Below the pieces are notes generated by a model. The model was not told the DNA's origin, did not search any database, and worked only from the letters and a program-made list of their open reading frames with translations. This document shows positions 36,266-44,319 of a stretch of DNA of 64,000 nt, in pieces. A program made the position numbers and the translations under genes. Position 1 is the stretch's first letter. Each line of letters begins with the position of its first letter. Source of the DNA: Onishia niordana (GTDB lineage: Bacteria > Pseudomonadota > Gammaproteobacteria > Pseudomonadales > Halomonadaceae); assembly GCF_004798965.1 (NCBI RefSeq), contig NZ_SDSD01000009.1, positions 62,001 through 126,000 on the forward strand, in the 5' to 3' direction.

Positions 36266-38164
36266 TTAGAAACTCAGTGAAGCTGAAAACAGGATGACAA
36301 GGAGCACAGCGGTGGCTACGGCGCTGATCGCCAGGCTGTGATGGATCAGGCCGCTTTGCAGGGTTCTCGCCCGCGCGCCCAGGGCCCGCACACCGGCCAC
36401 CAGGGCGAAGATCAGACCGTCGATACCACGCTCATCCCCGCCCCGAACCCAGCGACCCACCGCCAGATTGGCGCGACCGACGCCAAGTACGGCCAGATAC
36501 AGGCGCTGTTCCAGGCGCTCGCCCCCGCGGGCAATGGTGAGAGCTGTATGGCCGACGCCAAGCGCGGCCGCATAAAGGTGGCCTTCCAGACGGTCACACT
36601 GCCGGGCAACAGCCATTACGGGCCGACCTACCCAGGCGGTGAGCCCGCCCGCAACCACTAGCCCCGATGCTGCCCATTGATGGGCAGGCCCAAGCAGACG
36701 CTTGACCGGCACCAGCCAGCCCAGCGCCAGGCCACCCAAGGCGGCGACGAGTCCGGACAATATGGCGCCGATACCTGCGGTTTCCGGCGCCGGCAGATCA
36801 AGCATTGTTTCGAGTGGACCAAAGGCCAGACCCAGGCCTGCGGCGGGGGTCGCCAGACCCCAGATGCCAGCGCGCATCCAGCCAGTACCGGCGACCGGCC
36901 GGGTATCGCCGGAGCCCTGCCAGAGCAAGCGTAAAGCCCGGGCCATATAGGCGCCGGTCAGCAGAGTTCCTGCCAGGGCCAGAGGGCCGAGCCAGACGGC
37001 GCCCTGTGCAGACAGAGCGGCGGTGATCACCGCATCCTTGGAGAAGAACCCGCTCAGCGGTGGAATGCCAGCCAGTGCCAGCGCCGCCAGAGCAAAGCCA
37101 GCGAAGGCCCAGGGTCTGGCGCGGCCAACGCCCTTCAGCCGATCGAAAGTGGTATCGCCACGCGCATGCTGGAATTCACCGGCAGCCAGGAACAGGCTGC
37201 TCTTGATGGCAGCATGGGCGAGCAAGTGCAACAGGGCGGCCAGCGGAACCCCGGCGCTCACTGCGATCAGCATCAGGCCGTACTGACTGGCCGTAGAAGC
37301 CGCGAGTAGGCGTTTGAGATCACGCTCGGCCAGCGCAATCACCCCGGCTGCCACCGTGGTAACGCCACCAACAAGCCCAATGGCGAAAAGCGCTTCAGGA
37401 GTCAGCAGCGGGGCCGAGCGGATCAGCAGGATCGCGCCCGCCGCCACCAGCGTGGCCGAGTGCAACAACGCCGAGACCGGTGTCGGGCCCGCCATGGCGC
37501 GCATCAGCCAGTCCTGCAGGGGAACCTGGGCCGACTTGCCCATGGCGGCCAGCAGTAACAGAAGCCCGGCCGCGGTCGAGGCACTACCACCAGCGGTCAG
37601 GGAGACGGCAATCTCACTGGTACCTGCCGACCCGATAAGTATGAATACCGCAACGTAAAGCCCGAGATCTGCGCTGCGGGTATAGAGGAAAGCGCGGCTG
37701 GCTGCGTTCGCGGCTTCGGGCCGCTGGAACCAGAAGCCGATCAGCAGGTAACTGCAGAGCCCGATCAGTTCCCAGGCCGCCAGCAGCAGAACCCAGTCGC
37801 CGGCCAGCACCAGCGCCTGCATGGCGGCCAGGAACAGGGACATTACGGCGTAGAAGCGCGCCTGACCAGACTCTCGCTTCATGTAACCGACGGCATGGAT
37901 CAGCACGAATGTACCCACCGTGGCCACCGTCACGGCCAATAACGCCGTAAGCGGCACGCCGACCAGTCGCAGTGGCATGTCCGGCAGACCGGGCATAAGT
38001 AGGGTTTCGGTCTGACCACTAGCCACCCGGGCCAGAAGCCAGAGGCTTCCCGCCAGGCTGAGCGTTGCGCCAGCCAGGGCCAGTGCAGGCGGCCACCGGC
38101 GCAGTATCAACACGGCCAGGGCGGCGATCAGCGGCGGTAATATCGGCAGGACCACTGCATTCAT
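36266..38164 (-). CDS. nuoL: Complex I-like antiporter subunit L
   Basis: A 632-residue membrane subunit of the NuoL class. Glu132 (LLAAWELIGLCSYLLIGFW), Asp166 (YTRSADLGLY), Lys210 (AAMGKSAQVPLQDWL), His235 (SALLHSATLVAAG) and the late Lys in GFFSKDAVI are conserved. The region from about residue 500 contains two similar segments, LYAAALGVGHTALTIARGG and LYLAVLGVGRANLAVGRW, in the place of the long lateral helix of NuoL; the last helix is LAISAVATAVLLVILF. The start overlaps the K gene stop by 4 bp. Confidence 0.92.
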   Translation of the reverse strand: MNAVVLPILPPLIAALAVLILRRWPPALALAGATLSLAGSLWLLARVASGQTETLLMPGLPDMPLRLVGVPLTALLAVTVATVGTFVLIHAVGYMKRESGQARFYAVMSLFLAAMQALVLAGDWVLLLAAWELIGLCSYLLIGFWFQRPEAANAASRAFLYTRSADLGLYVAVFILIGSAGTSEIAVSLTAGGSASTAAGLLLLLAAMGKSAQVPLQDWLMRAMAGPTPVSALLHSATLVAAGAILLIRSAPLLTPEALFAIGLVGGVTTVAAGVIALAERDLKRLLAASTASQYGLMLIAVSAGVPLAALLHLLAHAAIKSSLFLAAGEFQHARGDTTFDRLKGVGRARPWAFAGFALAALALAGIPPLSGFFSKDAVITAALSAQGAVWLGPLALAGTLLTGAYMARALRLLWQGSGDTRPVAGTGWMRAGIWGLATPAAGLGLAFGPLETMLDLPAPETAGIGAILSGLVAALGGLALGWLVPVKRLLGPAHQWAASGLVVAGGLTAWVGRPVMAVARQCDRLEGHLYAAALGVGHTALTIARGGERLEQRLYLAVLGVGRANLAVGRWVRGGDERGIDGLIFALVAGVRALGARARTLQSGLIHHSLAISAVATAVLLVILFSASLSF

Positions 38165-38472
38165 CCTTTAAGGTCCTCCGCTTCTTCCATCTCTACCGAG
38201 CCCTTGGCCCGGAAGCGGGCGATGGCAATGCCAAAGCCGACCGCCATCTCCAGCGCCATAACCGTCATCACCACCAGCACAAACATCTGGCCGGAATAGG
38301 CTTCTGGGTGCAGAAAGCGCCAGAAAGCGACCAGGTTCACCATCGCGCCCGCCAGCATTAGCTCCACGCCCATCATGATCATCACCAGATTGGTCTGGGA
38401 CAGTGCGCCATAGATACCGATACCGAAGAGTATTGCGCCGATCAGAAGCGCTACTATCAGAACTGCGGTCAT
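38161..38472 (-). CDS. nuoK: Complex I-like subunit K
   Basis: A 103-residue three-helix subunit. Landmarks: GIYGALSQTNLVMIMMGVELML, with the conserved Glu of helix 2 (Glu36 type), and MFVLVVMTVMALEMAVGFGIAIA, with the second conserved Glu of helix 3. These two Glu residues connect the proton path near the quinone cavity in complex I. The gene overlaps both neighbours by 4 bp (ATGA). Confidence 0.92.
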   Translation of the reverse strand: MTAVLIVALLIGAILFGIGIYGALSQTNLVMIMMGVELMLAGAMVNLVAFWRFLHPEAYSGQMFVLVVMTVMALEMAVGFGIAIARFRAKGSVEMEEAEDLKG

Positions 38473-39005
38473 TCCGATGACTCCTTGTCGTTTTTACTCG
38501 CCAGGTTCTGCACCGGAATTGCCACCGCCGTGGCCGCAATCATCGCGGTCAGGATGGTGATGCCAGCGGTTTCGAAGATCATCATCGAGCGCCCGAGCAG
38601 CTCCATGCCCAGCGCCCGTGTCTGCGCCTCCGCGTCCGGCACCTGGTCCGCCAAGGGACCCCAGTCGGACAGCAGTGCAATGGCGATGGCAACAACGGCG
38701 GCACTGACCCCGGCACCGATCGAGAAGCGCTTCTGGTGGCTCATATCCATACCGCCAAGCCCACCGGGATCCATCATGAACATCACCATGAAGATGGCCA
38801 TGATGCTCATCTCCGTGGCCATCATCATGATCTGCAGTACACCCAGAAATTCGGTCTGCATCGCCAGAAACATGCAGCCGACGGCGGTCTGCGAAAACAA
38901 CAGCGCCAGTGCGGAACGGACCATGGACGATGTGCGAAACACCACCAGGCCGAAGCCGATTGCGGCCAGCCCGAACACAGCGACAAAAAAAGCCTGTGCG
39001 TACAT
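38469..39005 (-). CDS. nuoJ: Complex I-like subunit J
   Basis: A 178-residue subunit with five helices, including LALLFSQTAVGCMFLAMQTEFLG and the VGAIMVL-equivalent stretch replaced by LQIMMMATEMSIMAIFMVM. The canonical helix 3 pi-bulge motif (YVGAIMVLF) is therefore altered: the Tyr/Gly are missing and Met/Thr/Glu appear. The C-terminal half is LLGRSMMIFETAGITILTAMIAATAV, where NuoJ has LLxPFELAxxLLLxAIIGAV. It overlaps H by one base and K by 4. Confidence 0.87.
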   Translation of the reverse strand: MYAQAFFVAVFGLAAIGFGLVVFRTSSMVRSALALLFSQTAVGCMFLAMQTEFLGVLQIMMMATEMSIMAIFMVMFMMDPGGLGGMDMSHQKRFSIGAGVSAAVVAIAIALLSDWGPLADQVPDAEAQTRALGMELLGRSMMIFETAGITILTAMIAATAVAIPVQNLASKNDKESSE

Positions 39006-39901
39006 TAGGGAACCACCAGGATCAGTAAACCGACAATAATGATATTAACCAGTGCCAGGGGGATGCCCATAATCCAGCACCACCGCATCAGATCCGCCTC
39101 GCGAATGCGTGGCAGGTAGCGACCGACGAGCAGCATCGACACGGCTACGGCCAGGGTCTTGATCAGGCTCCAGGCCCAGGGCGGCAGCAGCGGGCCATGC
39201 CAGCCGCCGAGGTAAAACACCGTGGTCGCCGAAGCCAGAGTAACCACCAGCGTCAGTCGGGCCAGGCGCAGCACTGCCAGGCGCACCCCGGTGTACTCGG
39301 CGTCCACACCTCCGCCAAGCTCCCCTTCTGCGGTGGGCAGATCGAAGGGGGCACGGAACGCCAGCGCCATGGCGGCAATGAAAAACAGCACGAAGCCCAG
39401 AGGCTGGTAGACGATGTTCCACAAGCTGCTCTGGGAACCAACGATCGCGGTGTTCACCAGGGACTCTGCACGCATGGCCACGGCCGTGATCGGCATGACA
39501 ATAAGCATGGAATAGGCAATAAGCTGGCCCAGAAAACGCCAGCCGCCGATCATCGCGTAGGCGCCATCCGGCCCCCAGCCAGCCATGATCACCGCGACCA
39601 GCACATAGGCCAGGGCCGCGTTGATGAAGAGCGCGCCGGTGCCCAGGTCCGCGATGATCAGATCCGGCGCCAGCGGCAGGACCGCCATGCCAAGCACTGC
39701 TACGACCAATAGCAGCACCGGCGCCGCCTCGAAAAAGACCCGGTCCGGCGAGCGCGGCACAATAGATTCACGTCCGAGGTGAGCCAGGCCGTTGAACAGC
39801 GGCGCCGCCGGACTCAGACGCCCAGTGGCCATCCAGCCCTCAATCACAGCCAGCAGCCAGGCGCTGCCAAGCAGCGCGAGCAAAACGATGGCGACAGTCA
39901 C
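39005..39901 (-). CDS. nuoH: Complex I-like subunit H
   Basis: A 298-residue eight-helix subunit. The cytoplasmic loop that contacts NuoB/NuoD in complex I is kept: RAPFDLPTAEGELGGGVDAEYTG, including the acidic cluster. The N-terminal signature ERRxxGRxQxRxGPNRxG is not: here it reads EGWMATGRLSPAAPLFNG, so the quinone-entry and NuoB contact face has changed. Length is closer to the hydrogenase-type HyfC/EchB subunits (about 310) than to NuoH (325). It overlaps both flanking genes (4 bp and 1 bp). Confidence 0.9.
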   Translation of the reverse strand: MTVAIVLLALLGSAWLLAVIEGWMATGRLSPAAPLFNGLAHLGRESIVPRSPDRVFFEAAPVLLLVVAVLGMAVLPLAPDLIIADLGTGALFINAALAYVLVAVIMAGWGPDGAYAMIGGWRFLGQLIAYSMLIVMPITAVAMRAESLVNTAIVGSQSSLWNIVYQPLGFVLFFIAAMALAFRAPFDLPTAEGELGGGVDAEYTGVRLAVLRLARLTLVVTLASATTVFYLGGWHGPLLPPWAWSLIKTLAVAVSMLLVGRYLPRIREADLMRWCWIMGIPLALVNIIIVGLLILVVP

Positions 39902-41832
39902 GAAGTCACCTCCCAGGGCGAAAGGTCCAGTGACCCGACTGCCAGCAGCGCATCGCCCAGTTCCTGGCCCTCGACAAGCTTCGGGACCAGGCCGATATGG
40001 TGACTGCAGGCGGTGTCCAGCTCGTATGACTTAACATGGCCGCGCTCCAGTTTCAGACTTAGCCGGGCCTCGCCGCGCGGAGTGTCAACGGTTGCCTCAC
40101 CGGTTCCTGCCACATCGCCAACGTCGCGCAGAACCGGCAGCTCCGGTTCTGCGCCCGACTTTATAAGGTCAAGGCTGGCCGAAATTTCGGCCAGGCGCTG
40201 CCACAGGCGCGCCCAGGCATCTCCGCCTTCGTTGGCAGCACTCGCTACGGGGCCGCGCAAACCAGAAGATTCCGTTGGCAGTATACCGACTCCCATCAGC
40301 CGCGATTTAAGCAAAGGCGTTCGTTCAAGGCGGGTACCCAATGTACGCAGCGCTGGCTCCAGGGCAGCAAGACTGTCCCGGTTAGCCTCTCTGACTTGCA
40401 GTTGCAGAGTTGAAGCCCGTTGCGTCAGCCAGGCGAAGCCGAGCTGGCGCCCTAACTGAGCCAGCCAGCCAAGATGACTGGCGATGCGCTCACGCTCAAG
40501 GGCGCCAGTGCGGGCACCGGCGTTTGCCGAATCGTCCTCCAGTCCTGCCGCTTGCTCTATTGCCAGACAAGCCAAAAGACGGTAGCTCACCGGCGCGAGC
40601 GGAATTGCAGCTGACAGATACGCAATGAAGGTCTCGGCATCCATCTCTTCACTTTCTTCAACATTGTCACCTTTGCTGGTCACCCCCACCAGGGAGATCG
40701 CCTGCCCCTCCGTTACGCCGTCACCATCAAGGGTCAGCGTCAACTTCAGTCCGCCGGGCAAGCCAGGGAAGACCGGACCGAACGGCACCTCAAGCCAGTC
40801 CATCTGCAGGCCGTCGGCGCTGCGCGGCAGGTCTTTGGTGACTTCAATCATGGACATGAATCCCGAGGAACCATGATCATGTCCTTCATGATCATGCCCA
40901 CCGTGATCGTGTTCACCGTGATCGTGTTCACCGTGATCATGGCCGGAATGTTCATGTTCTGAGTGGTCGTCAGATTCACGGACTACCAGATCCATGCCGC
41001 ACTTCGGGCAGCTGCCCGGTTCGTCCCGAACAATTTCGGGGTGCATGGGGCAGGTATATTCGGTCCCAGCATTTTCGGGAGCGTGTTCCGGTTGGTGTTC
41101 GTTATTGTGGTCGTGGTCGTGGCCGTGGTCCTGATCATGGCCATCATGATGCTCATGATGCCCATGGTGGCTCTGGTGCTCATGGTGGCTCTGGTGCTCC
41201 TGGTCATGGCAATGCTCGTGTTCGTGGCCATGGTGTTCGTGATCTTCGTGATGTTCATGATCGCTGCCGCCTTCAGGGGTCGACTCCCCGGCTTCGCGGG
41301 CTACCAGGTCCATGCCACATTTGGGGCAGCTACCCGGCTCATCCTCCACAACTTCGGGATGCATGGGGCAGACATACTCGATCCTGGCGTGCATTACAGA
41401 GGCGTCGAAATCCTCCGGCGAGTCTGTAAAGGCACCGTCAGCCAATGCCCGCTTTAGCTGACCTACGGCTTCGGTCAGATCTTCTTGCGAGAGGTCTGAG
41501 GAGATATCGTCACCCGATAAAGTCGACGGTGTCTGCCCGCCTACCATGAGAATCGCGCGCGGCCGGGGCATCTGCGCGTAGAGCACTGCCACGGCATCCC
41601 CCATTTTCCCGGGCAGATCTCCGACAATCAGAAGCACGCTGGCATCGCGTGGCGTGGTTGCAATGCGCAAGCCTGCTGCAGTCACGTCCAGACCATGCGC
41701 CAGGGCCACTTCCGGGCCCGGAACGATCAGACAGCTCAGGTTACGCGCCAGGGCCCGGGAAACCAGCTTCTGCAGCACTGAGTAACGTTTCTGCCGTGCG
41801 CCCGTTAGGTTTATTGCTGGATCAGAACTCAT
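39898..41832 (-). CDS. NuoB-like / heavy-metal-binding / NuoD-like fusion protein
   Basis: A 644-residue chimera. Residues 15-100 match NuoB (LRIATTPRDASVLLIVGDLPG and YAQMPRPRAILMVGG aligning with FRASPRQADVMIVAG and YDQMPEPRYVISMGS), but the cluster N2 cysteines are absent; only Cys34 remains. Two CPMHPE-type metal domains follow (152-178 with Cys155, 169, 172; 258-284 with Cys261, 275, 278), separated and followed by extremely His-rich linkers (190-250 and 290-320). Residues 326-644 resemble NuoD/group 4 hydrogenase large subunits: RLLACLAIEQAAG, ERERIASHLGWLAQLG, GVGILPTESSGLRGP, LWQRLAEISASLDLI, and a C-terminus LGDALLAVGSLDLSPWEV. The HRGxEK quinone motif is missing. The ATG at 41832 overlaps nuoA by 4 bp. 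Likely sits on the cytoplasmic face of the membrane arm; function unknown. Confidence 0.85.
   Translation of the reverse strand: MSSDPAINLTGARQKRYSVLQKLVSRALARNLSCLIVPGPEVALAHGLDVTAAGLRIATTPRDASVLLIVGDLPGKMGDAVAVLYAQMPRPRAILMVGGQTPSTLSGDDISSDLSQEDLTEAVGQLKRALADGAFTDSPEDFDASVMHARIEYVCPMHPEVVEDEPGSCPKCGMDLVAREAGESTPEGGSDHEHHEDHEHHGHEHEHCHDQEHQSHHEHQSHHGHHEHHDGHDQDHGHDHDHNNEHQPEHAPENAGTEYTCPMHPEIVRDEPGSCPKCGMDLVVRESDDHSEHEHSGHDHGEHDHGEHDHGGHDHEGHDHGSSGFMSMIEVTKDLPRSADGLQMDWLEVPFGPVFPGLPGGLKLTLTLDGDGVTEGQAISLVGVTSKGDNVEESEEMDAETFIAYLSAAIPLAPVSYRLLACLAIEQAAGLEDDSANAGARTGALERERIASHLGWLAQLGRQLGFAWLTQRASTLQLQVREANRDSLAALEPALRTLGTRLERTPLLKSRLMGVGILPTESSGLRGPVASAANEGGDAWARLWQRLAEISASLDLIKSGAEPELPVLRDVGDVAGTGEATVDTPRGEARLSLKLERGHVKSYELDTACSHHIGLVPKLVEGQELGDALLAVGSLDLSPWEVTS
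40866..41276 (-). repeat. His-codon-rich low-complexity tract
   Basis: Degenerate tandem repeats of CAC/CAT with GAC, GAG and GGC codons encode the two His-rich linkers of the fusion protein. Short units such as GGTGAACACGATCAC are repeated nearly exactly near 40900-40940, so the tract may vary in length between strains. Confidence 0.75.
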
Positions 41833-42191
41833 TGCCGCCTGAAAGCCCCCTGACTCCACCCGTAGAGCAGACCGAGAAAAAGAATGGCAAGAAACACGCC
41901 CATATCAAGCAAGGCAACCATTCCTACTTCCTTGTACACAACGGCCCACGGGTACATGAATGCCATCTCCATATCGAAAGCCAGAAACAGCAACGCGTAT
42001 CCATAGTAACGAGCGTGATACCGCCCCCATACCGGATCCCGCGACAGGACTCCGGAACTCGCCGGCACATCCTTGCCCGGCTCCCCGCGTGTCGGGCCTA
42101 TGGCGCGGGACAAGCTGTAAAGGGAAAGCACCATACCCACGGTACCCAGCGCCAGGCCAAGTAGCAGAACGTATTGCTGCGTAGCGTTCAT
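41829..42191 (-). CDS. nuoA: Complex I-like subunit A
   Basis: A 120-residue three-helix subunit that opens the operon. It carries the NuoA core RYHARYYGYALLFLAFDMEMAFMYPWAV, with the conserved Asp/Glu pair (FDMEMAF, family FDVEMAF) and the loop before it; the family Cys loop (Y-ECG) is replaced by GEPGKDVPASSG. The ATG at 42191 (MNATQQYVLLLG) with a CTGGAGG-like site nearby is preferred to 42284, which lies in IS-derived sequence. The remnant transposase directly upstream may supply or have destroyed its promoter. Confidence 0.88.
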   Translation of the reverse strand: MNATQQYVLLLGLALGTVGMVLSLYSLSRAIGPTRGEPGKDVPASSGVLSRDPVWGRYHARYYGYALLFLAFDMEMAFMYPWAVVYKEVGMVALLDMGVFLAILFLGLLYGWSQGAFRRQ

Positions 42192-42289
42192 TATTCCTCC
42201 AGAGTAGCCAGTTACACGTCGGTGAAATCTATGATCCGGTGGGCGTTGCTTGGCCCATCGCCCGAACGCTTGACGCACGTTCAATGCTG

Positions 42290-42574
42290 GAACTAATCAG
42301 GGTACAAACCACGCTGCCGGTAGTATTCGGCCAGCTCGGCGTCACTCAGCGCGGCCATTTCACGCACGGCATGGAATTTGTCACATCAGCTCTAGCCTTC
42401 GGGATCATCCGCCTGGTCGGGCAGCAGACGACCCGCTTTCCGGGCCTTATTCCGCCAGTTGTACAACGTGGTCGCCGAGATACCTTCTTCCTCAGCTACC
42501 TCCGCGACCGTGCGGTTATGGGGCGGGAATAGCTTCTTGAGGATAGCTTCCCGGCGCTCGTCGGATTACTTCAT
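42290..42574 (-). pseudogene. IS3-type transposase OrfA remnant
   Basis: The leftward frame reads SDERREAILKKLFPP, VAEVAEEEGISATTLYNWR and, past two in-frame stops, DKFHAVREMAALSDAELAEY and YRQRGLYPD, a helix-turn-helix OrfA of IS3-like elements. A stop at codon 3 and further stops make it non-functional. No intact OrfB or terminal repeats are seen. Confidence 0.75.
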
Positions 42575-42729
42575 CGGAGCCTCGTCTCGCCCCTCCAGGG
42601 TTCAGAGTCTATCAGCCGCTGAGGCTCCAACTAGCTTGACAGTGGGGGATCTTCGTCTGACGTAAATACGGGCACTCCGCACCATCGATGCCGCGTGGAA
42701 CGACCTGGCGTCGGTGACGACGGGAGCCG

Positions 42730-43068
42730 TCAATGACAGCTCCAGGGCTCCTTGTTGGCATTGTCCTTGATGTTCTGGTCGACGAACCGGTAGTGGTCTT
42801 CCTTGAAGCGGTTCCACCAGCCGTGACTGATCTCAATGGCGTGCCGGGCGAGGATCGCTTCGATATGGTCGATGCACAGCCGCGACCCGTCATAGGCCAT
42901 GATGAGCTTGCACTTGTCGGTGTCGTAGGTGACGCGTTGCAGTCCGAATAGCTCGTCTATCTGTGCGATGGCCAGACGTAACGCATCGGCATCGCAGGGC
43001 TCGAGCTTCAACTTACGCGTCACTAGATGGATCTCATTCACGCCTAGACGGAGTTCATTCTTGGACAT
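42730..43068 (-). CDS. Small putative cation-binding protein
   Basis: A 112-residue protein: MSKNELRLGVNEIHLVTRKL, then LRLAIAQIDELFGLQRVTYD and KLIMAYDGSRLCIDHIEAILARH, a beta-alpha-beta arrangement like a ferredoxin-fold metallochaperone (HMA) but without a CxxC. The C-terminus (HGWWNRFKEDHYRFVDQNIK then PWSCH) is distinctive. The ATG at 43068 has AAGGAG 8 nt upstream. A CopR-type box lies about 280 bp upstream, reading toward it. I know related proteins only as uncharacterised neighbours of metal transporters. Confidence 0.75.
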   Translation of the reverse strand: MSKNELRLGVNEIHLVTRKLKLEPCDADALRLAIAQIDELFGLQRVTYDTDKCKLIMAYDGSRLCIDHIEAILARHAIEISHGWWNRFKEDHYRFVDQNIKDNANKEPWSCH

Positions 43069-43462
43069 GTGGAGCACTCCTTCTTGTCTGTGTCGTCATG
43101 ACCTCGCTAGCGTCATTTCCCTGCAGGGGGGCGATTTTCTGATCGTTCCGGACGGGGCTCGCAGAACGGAGCAGCCCGGATGATGCAGGCGGAGCCTCCA
43201 CTTATCATGTGTGAGTATCCTACAACCCTTGTGTTACCCAATGGTCAAATTGTGGTGTGCCGCTAGAGGGTGGGCAGCACCAGTCCTGGATCACGGTTAT
43301 GCAATTCTCACTCCTACGTCGCACGCCATCAGCCTGGGCGACAAAGCTGAACCAAGGCTGAATGGGAGCTACTGTTGTGGATGTCATGGATACGTCAGCG
43401 AGAAATGTCCGGGGTGCAAGTCATAGCCGGCCTCAGCGGGTGTTTGGTGAGACGCTGACCGG
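43069..43462. other. Intergenic region with a CopR-type box
   Basis: No credible gene. It contains the leftward CopR-type box at 43346-43362, followed after 9 bp by CAGGCT; otherwise nothing recognised. Confidence 0.55.
43331..43362 (-). promoter_or_regulatory. CopR-type box before the small cation-binding gene
   Basis: Read leftward: TTCAGCCTTGGTTCAGC (43362-43346), a 9-bp spacer, then CAGGCT. Half-site spacing and -10 spacing equal those of the other boxes; the -10 is weak. Confidence 0.6.
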
Positions 43463-44209
43463 CTACCTCAGATGCAGCAAGCGCTTGAGGGCGGATCGGT
43501 AGCGTGTCGGCGCCGCCTTCCAGGCCAGCGGCAGCAGAGTGAGGGTGCCGAGCGCGAGCACCGTTAGGCCCGCACGGCGCAGATCGTCGGAGGCGAGTTC
43601 GTTGCCGAAATGCGCCAGCAGGAAACTCGCCGGCATGACGCCGAGCAGCGTCGCGATGGCGAAGCGCCAGGCCTTGAGAGGCGAGAGGCCGGCCGCATAG
43701 CTGACGACGTCGAAGGAAAGGAACGGCATCAGCCGGGTCACGAAAACGGCGGCCATCAGGGCGTTCTGGGAGGTGATGAAACGATGAAGAAGACCGCTGG
43801 AGGGACGCATGCCCAACCAGGCTCTCATCGCGTCATATCCTAGCAGGCGGGAAATGGCGAAGGCGATGAGCGCGCCGGCCTCGGAGCCGATGGCCACGTA
43901 AAGTGTGCCCCAGACATGACCATAGGCCGCGCCAGCAGCGAGCGCGATCGGGGCACTTGGGATCGGGCTCATGACGATGGCGATCATCATTAGGCCAACG
44001 ACCAGTGCTGGACCGAATGGGCCAAGCCGTATCACTGCCTGTTCGAGGGTGTCGCCGGCCAGCAAGGCATCCAGCATGCCGGTTCGCCACAGCACCAGAG
44101 CGGTGGCGAGAAAAACGGTAAGTACCGCCATGCCCAACATGATGCGTCGCCATGAAGCACGGGAAAGGCGTTTCGGGGCGCCAGTATCGATCTTGTGCGG
44201 GCTAACCAT
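43463..44209 (-). CDS. TVP38/TMEM64 (VTT-domain) membrane protein
   Basis: A 248-residue inner-membrane protein of the DedA/SNARE-associated superfamily: an N-terminal helix (about 22-44), re-entrant segments around VMSPIPSAPIALAAGAAYGHVWG and EAGALIAFAISRLLG, then TRLMPFLSFDVVSYAAGLSPLKAWRF, the VTT signature with the conserved Arg and Pro. The biochemical role is unsettled; lipid scrambling and ion transport have been proposed for relatives. AAGGGAG precedes the ATG. It lies downstream of copAB on the same strand and may be co-transcribed. Confidence 0.87.
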   Translation of the reverse strand: MVSPHKIDTGAPKRLSRASWRRIMLGMAVLTVFLATALVLWRTGMLDALLAGDTLEQAVIRLGPFGPALVVGLMMIAIVMSPIPSAPIALAAGAAYGHVWGTLYVAIGSEAGALIAFAISRLLGYDAMRAWLGMRPSSGLLHRFITSQNALMAAVFVTRLMPFLSFDVVSYAAGLSPLKAWRFAIATLLGVMPASFLLAHFGNELASDDLRRAGLTVLALGTLTLLPLAWKAAPTRYRSALKRLLHLR

Positions 44210-44319
44210 GTCTCCCTTGCCCTGACGTCGGGGCGCATCGAAGGGTCAGGACCGTGAGACCCTGACCCTTCGCTATTTCATGCGGGTTCGGACCGAATCA
44301 TGATGACGTTAGGGCAGGA

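Noticed and set aside
33417..38164. Reading the cluster as an Mrp antiporter or DabAB-type transporter
   Set aside because: H, J, K and A-type subunits plus NuoB/NuoD-like domains are present, and no MrpE/F/G or DabA-like gene is found.
40866..41276. Rightward hydrophobic frame (VVFVIVVVVVAVVLIMAIMM-like) opposite the His-rich linkers
   Set aside because: Antisense of CAC/CAT/GAC codons always gives Val/Met/Ile runs; no start or neighbour supports a membrane protein.
33417..42191. Reading the cluster as an ordinary respiratory complex I
   Set aside because: Five subunit genes are missing, and the NuoB/NuoD equivalents lack the Fe-S and quinone residues.
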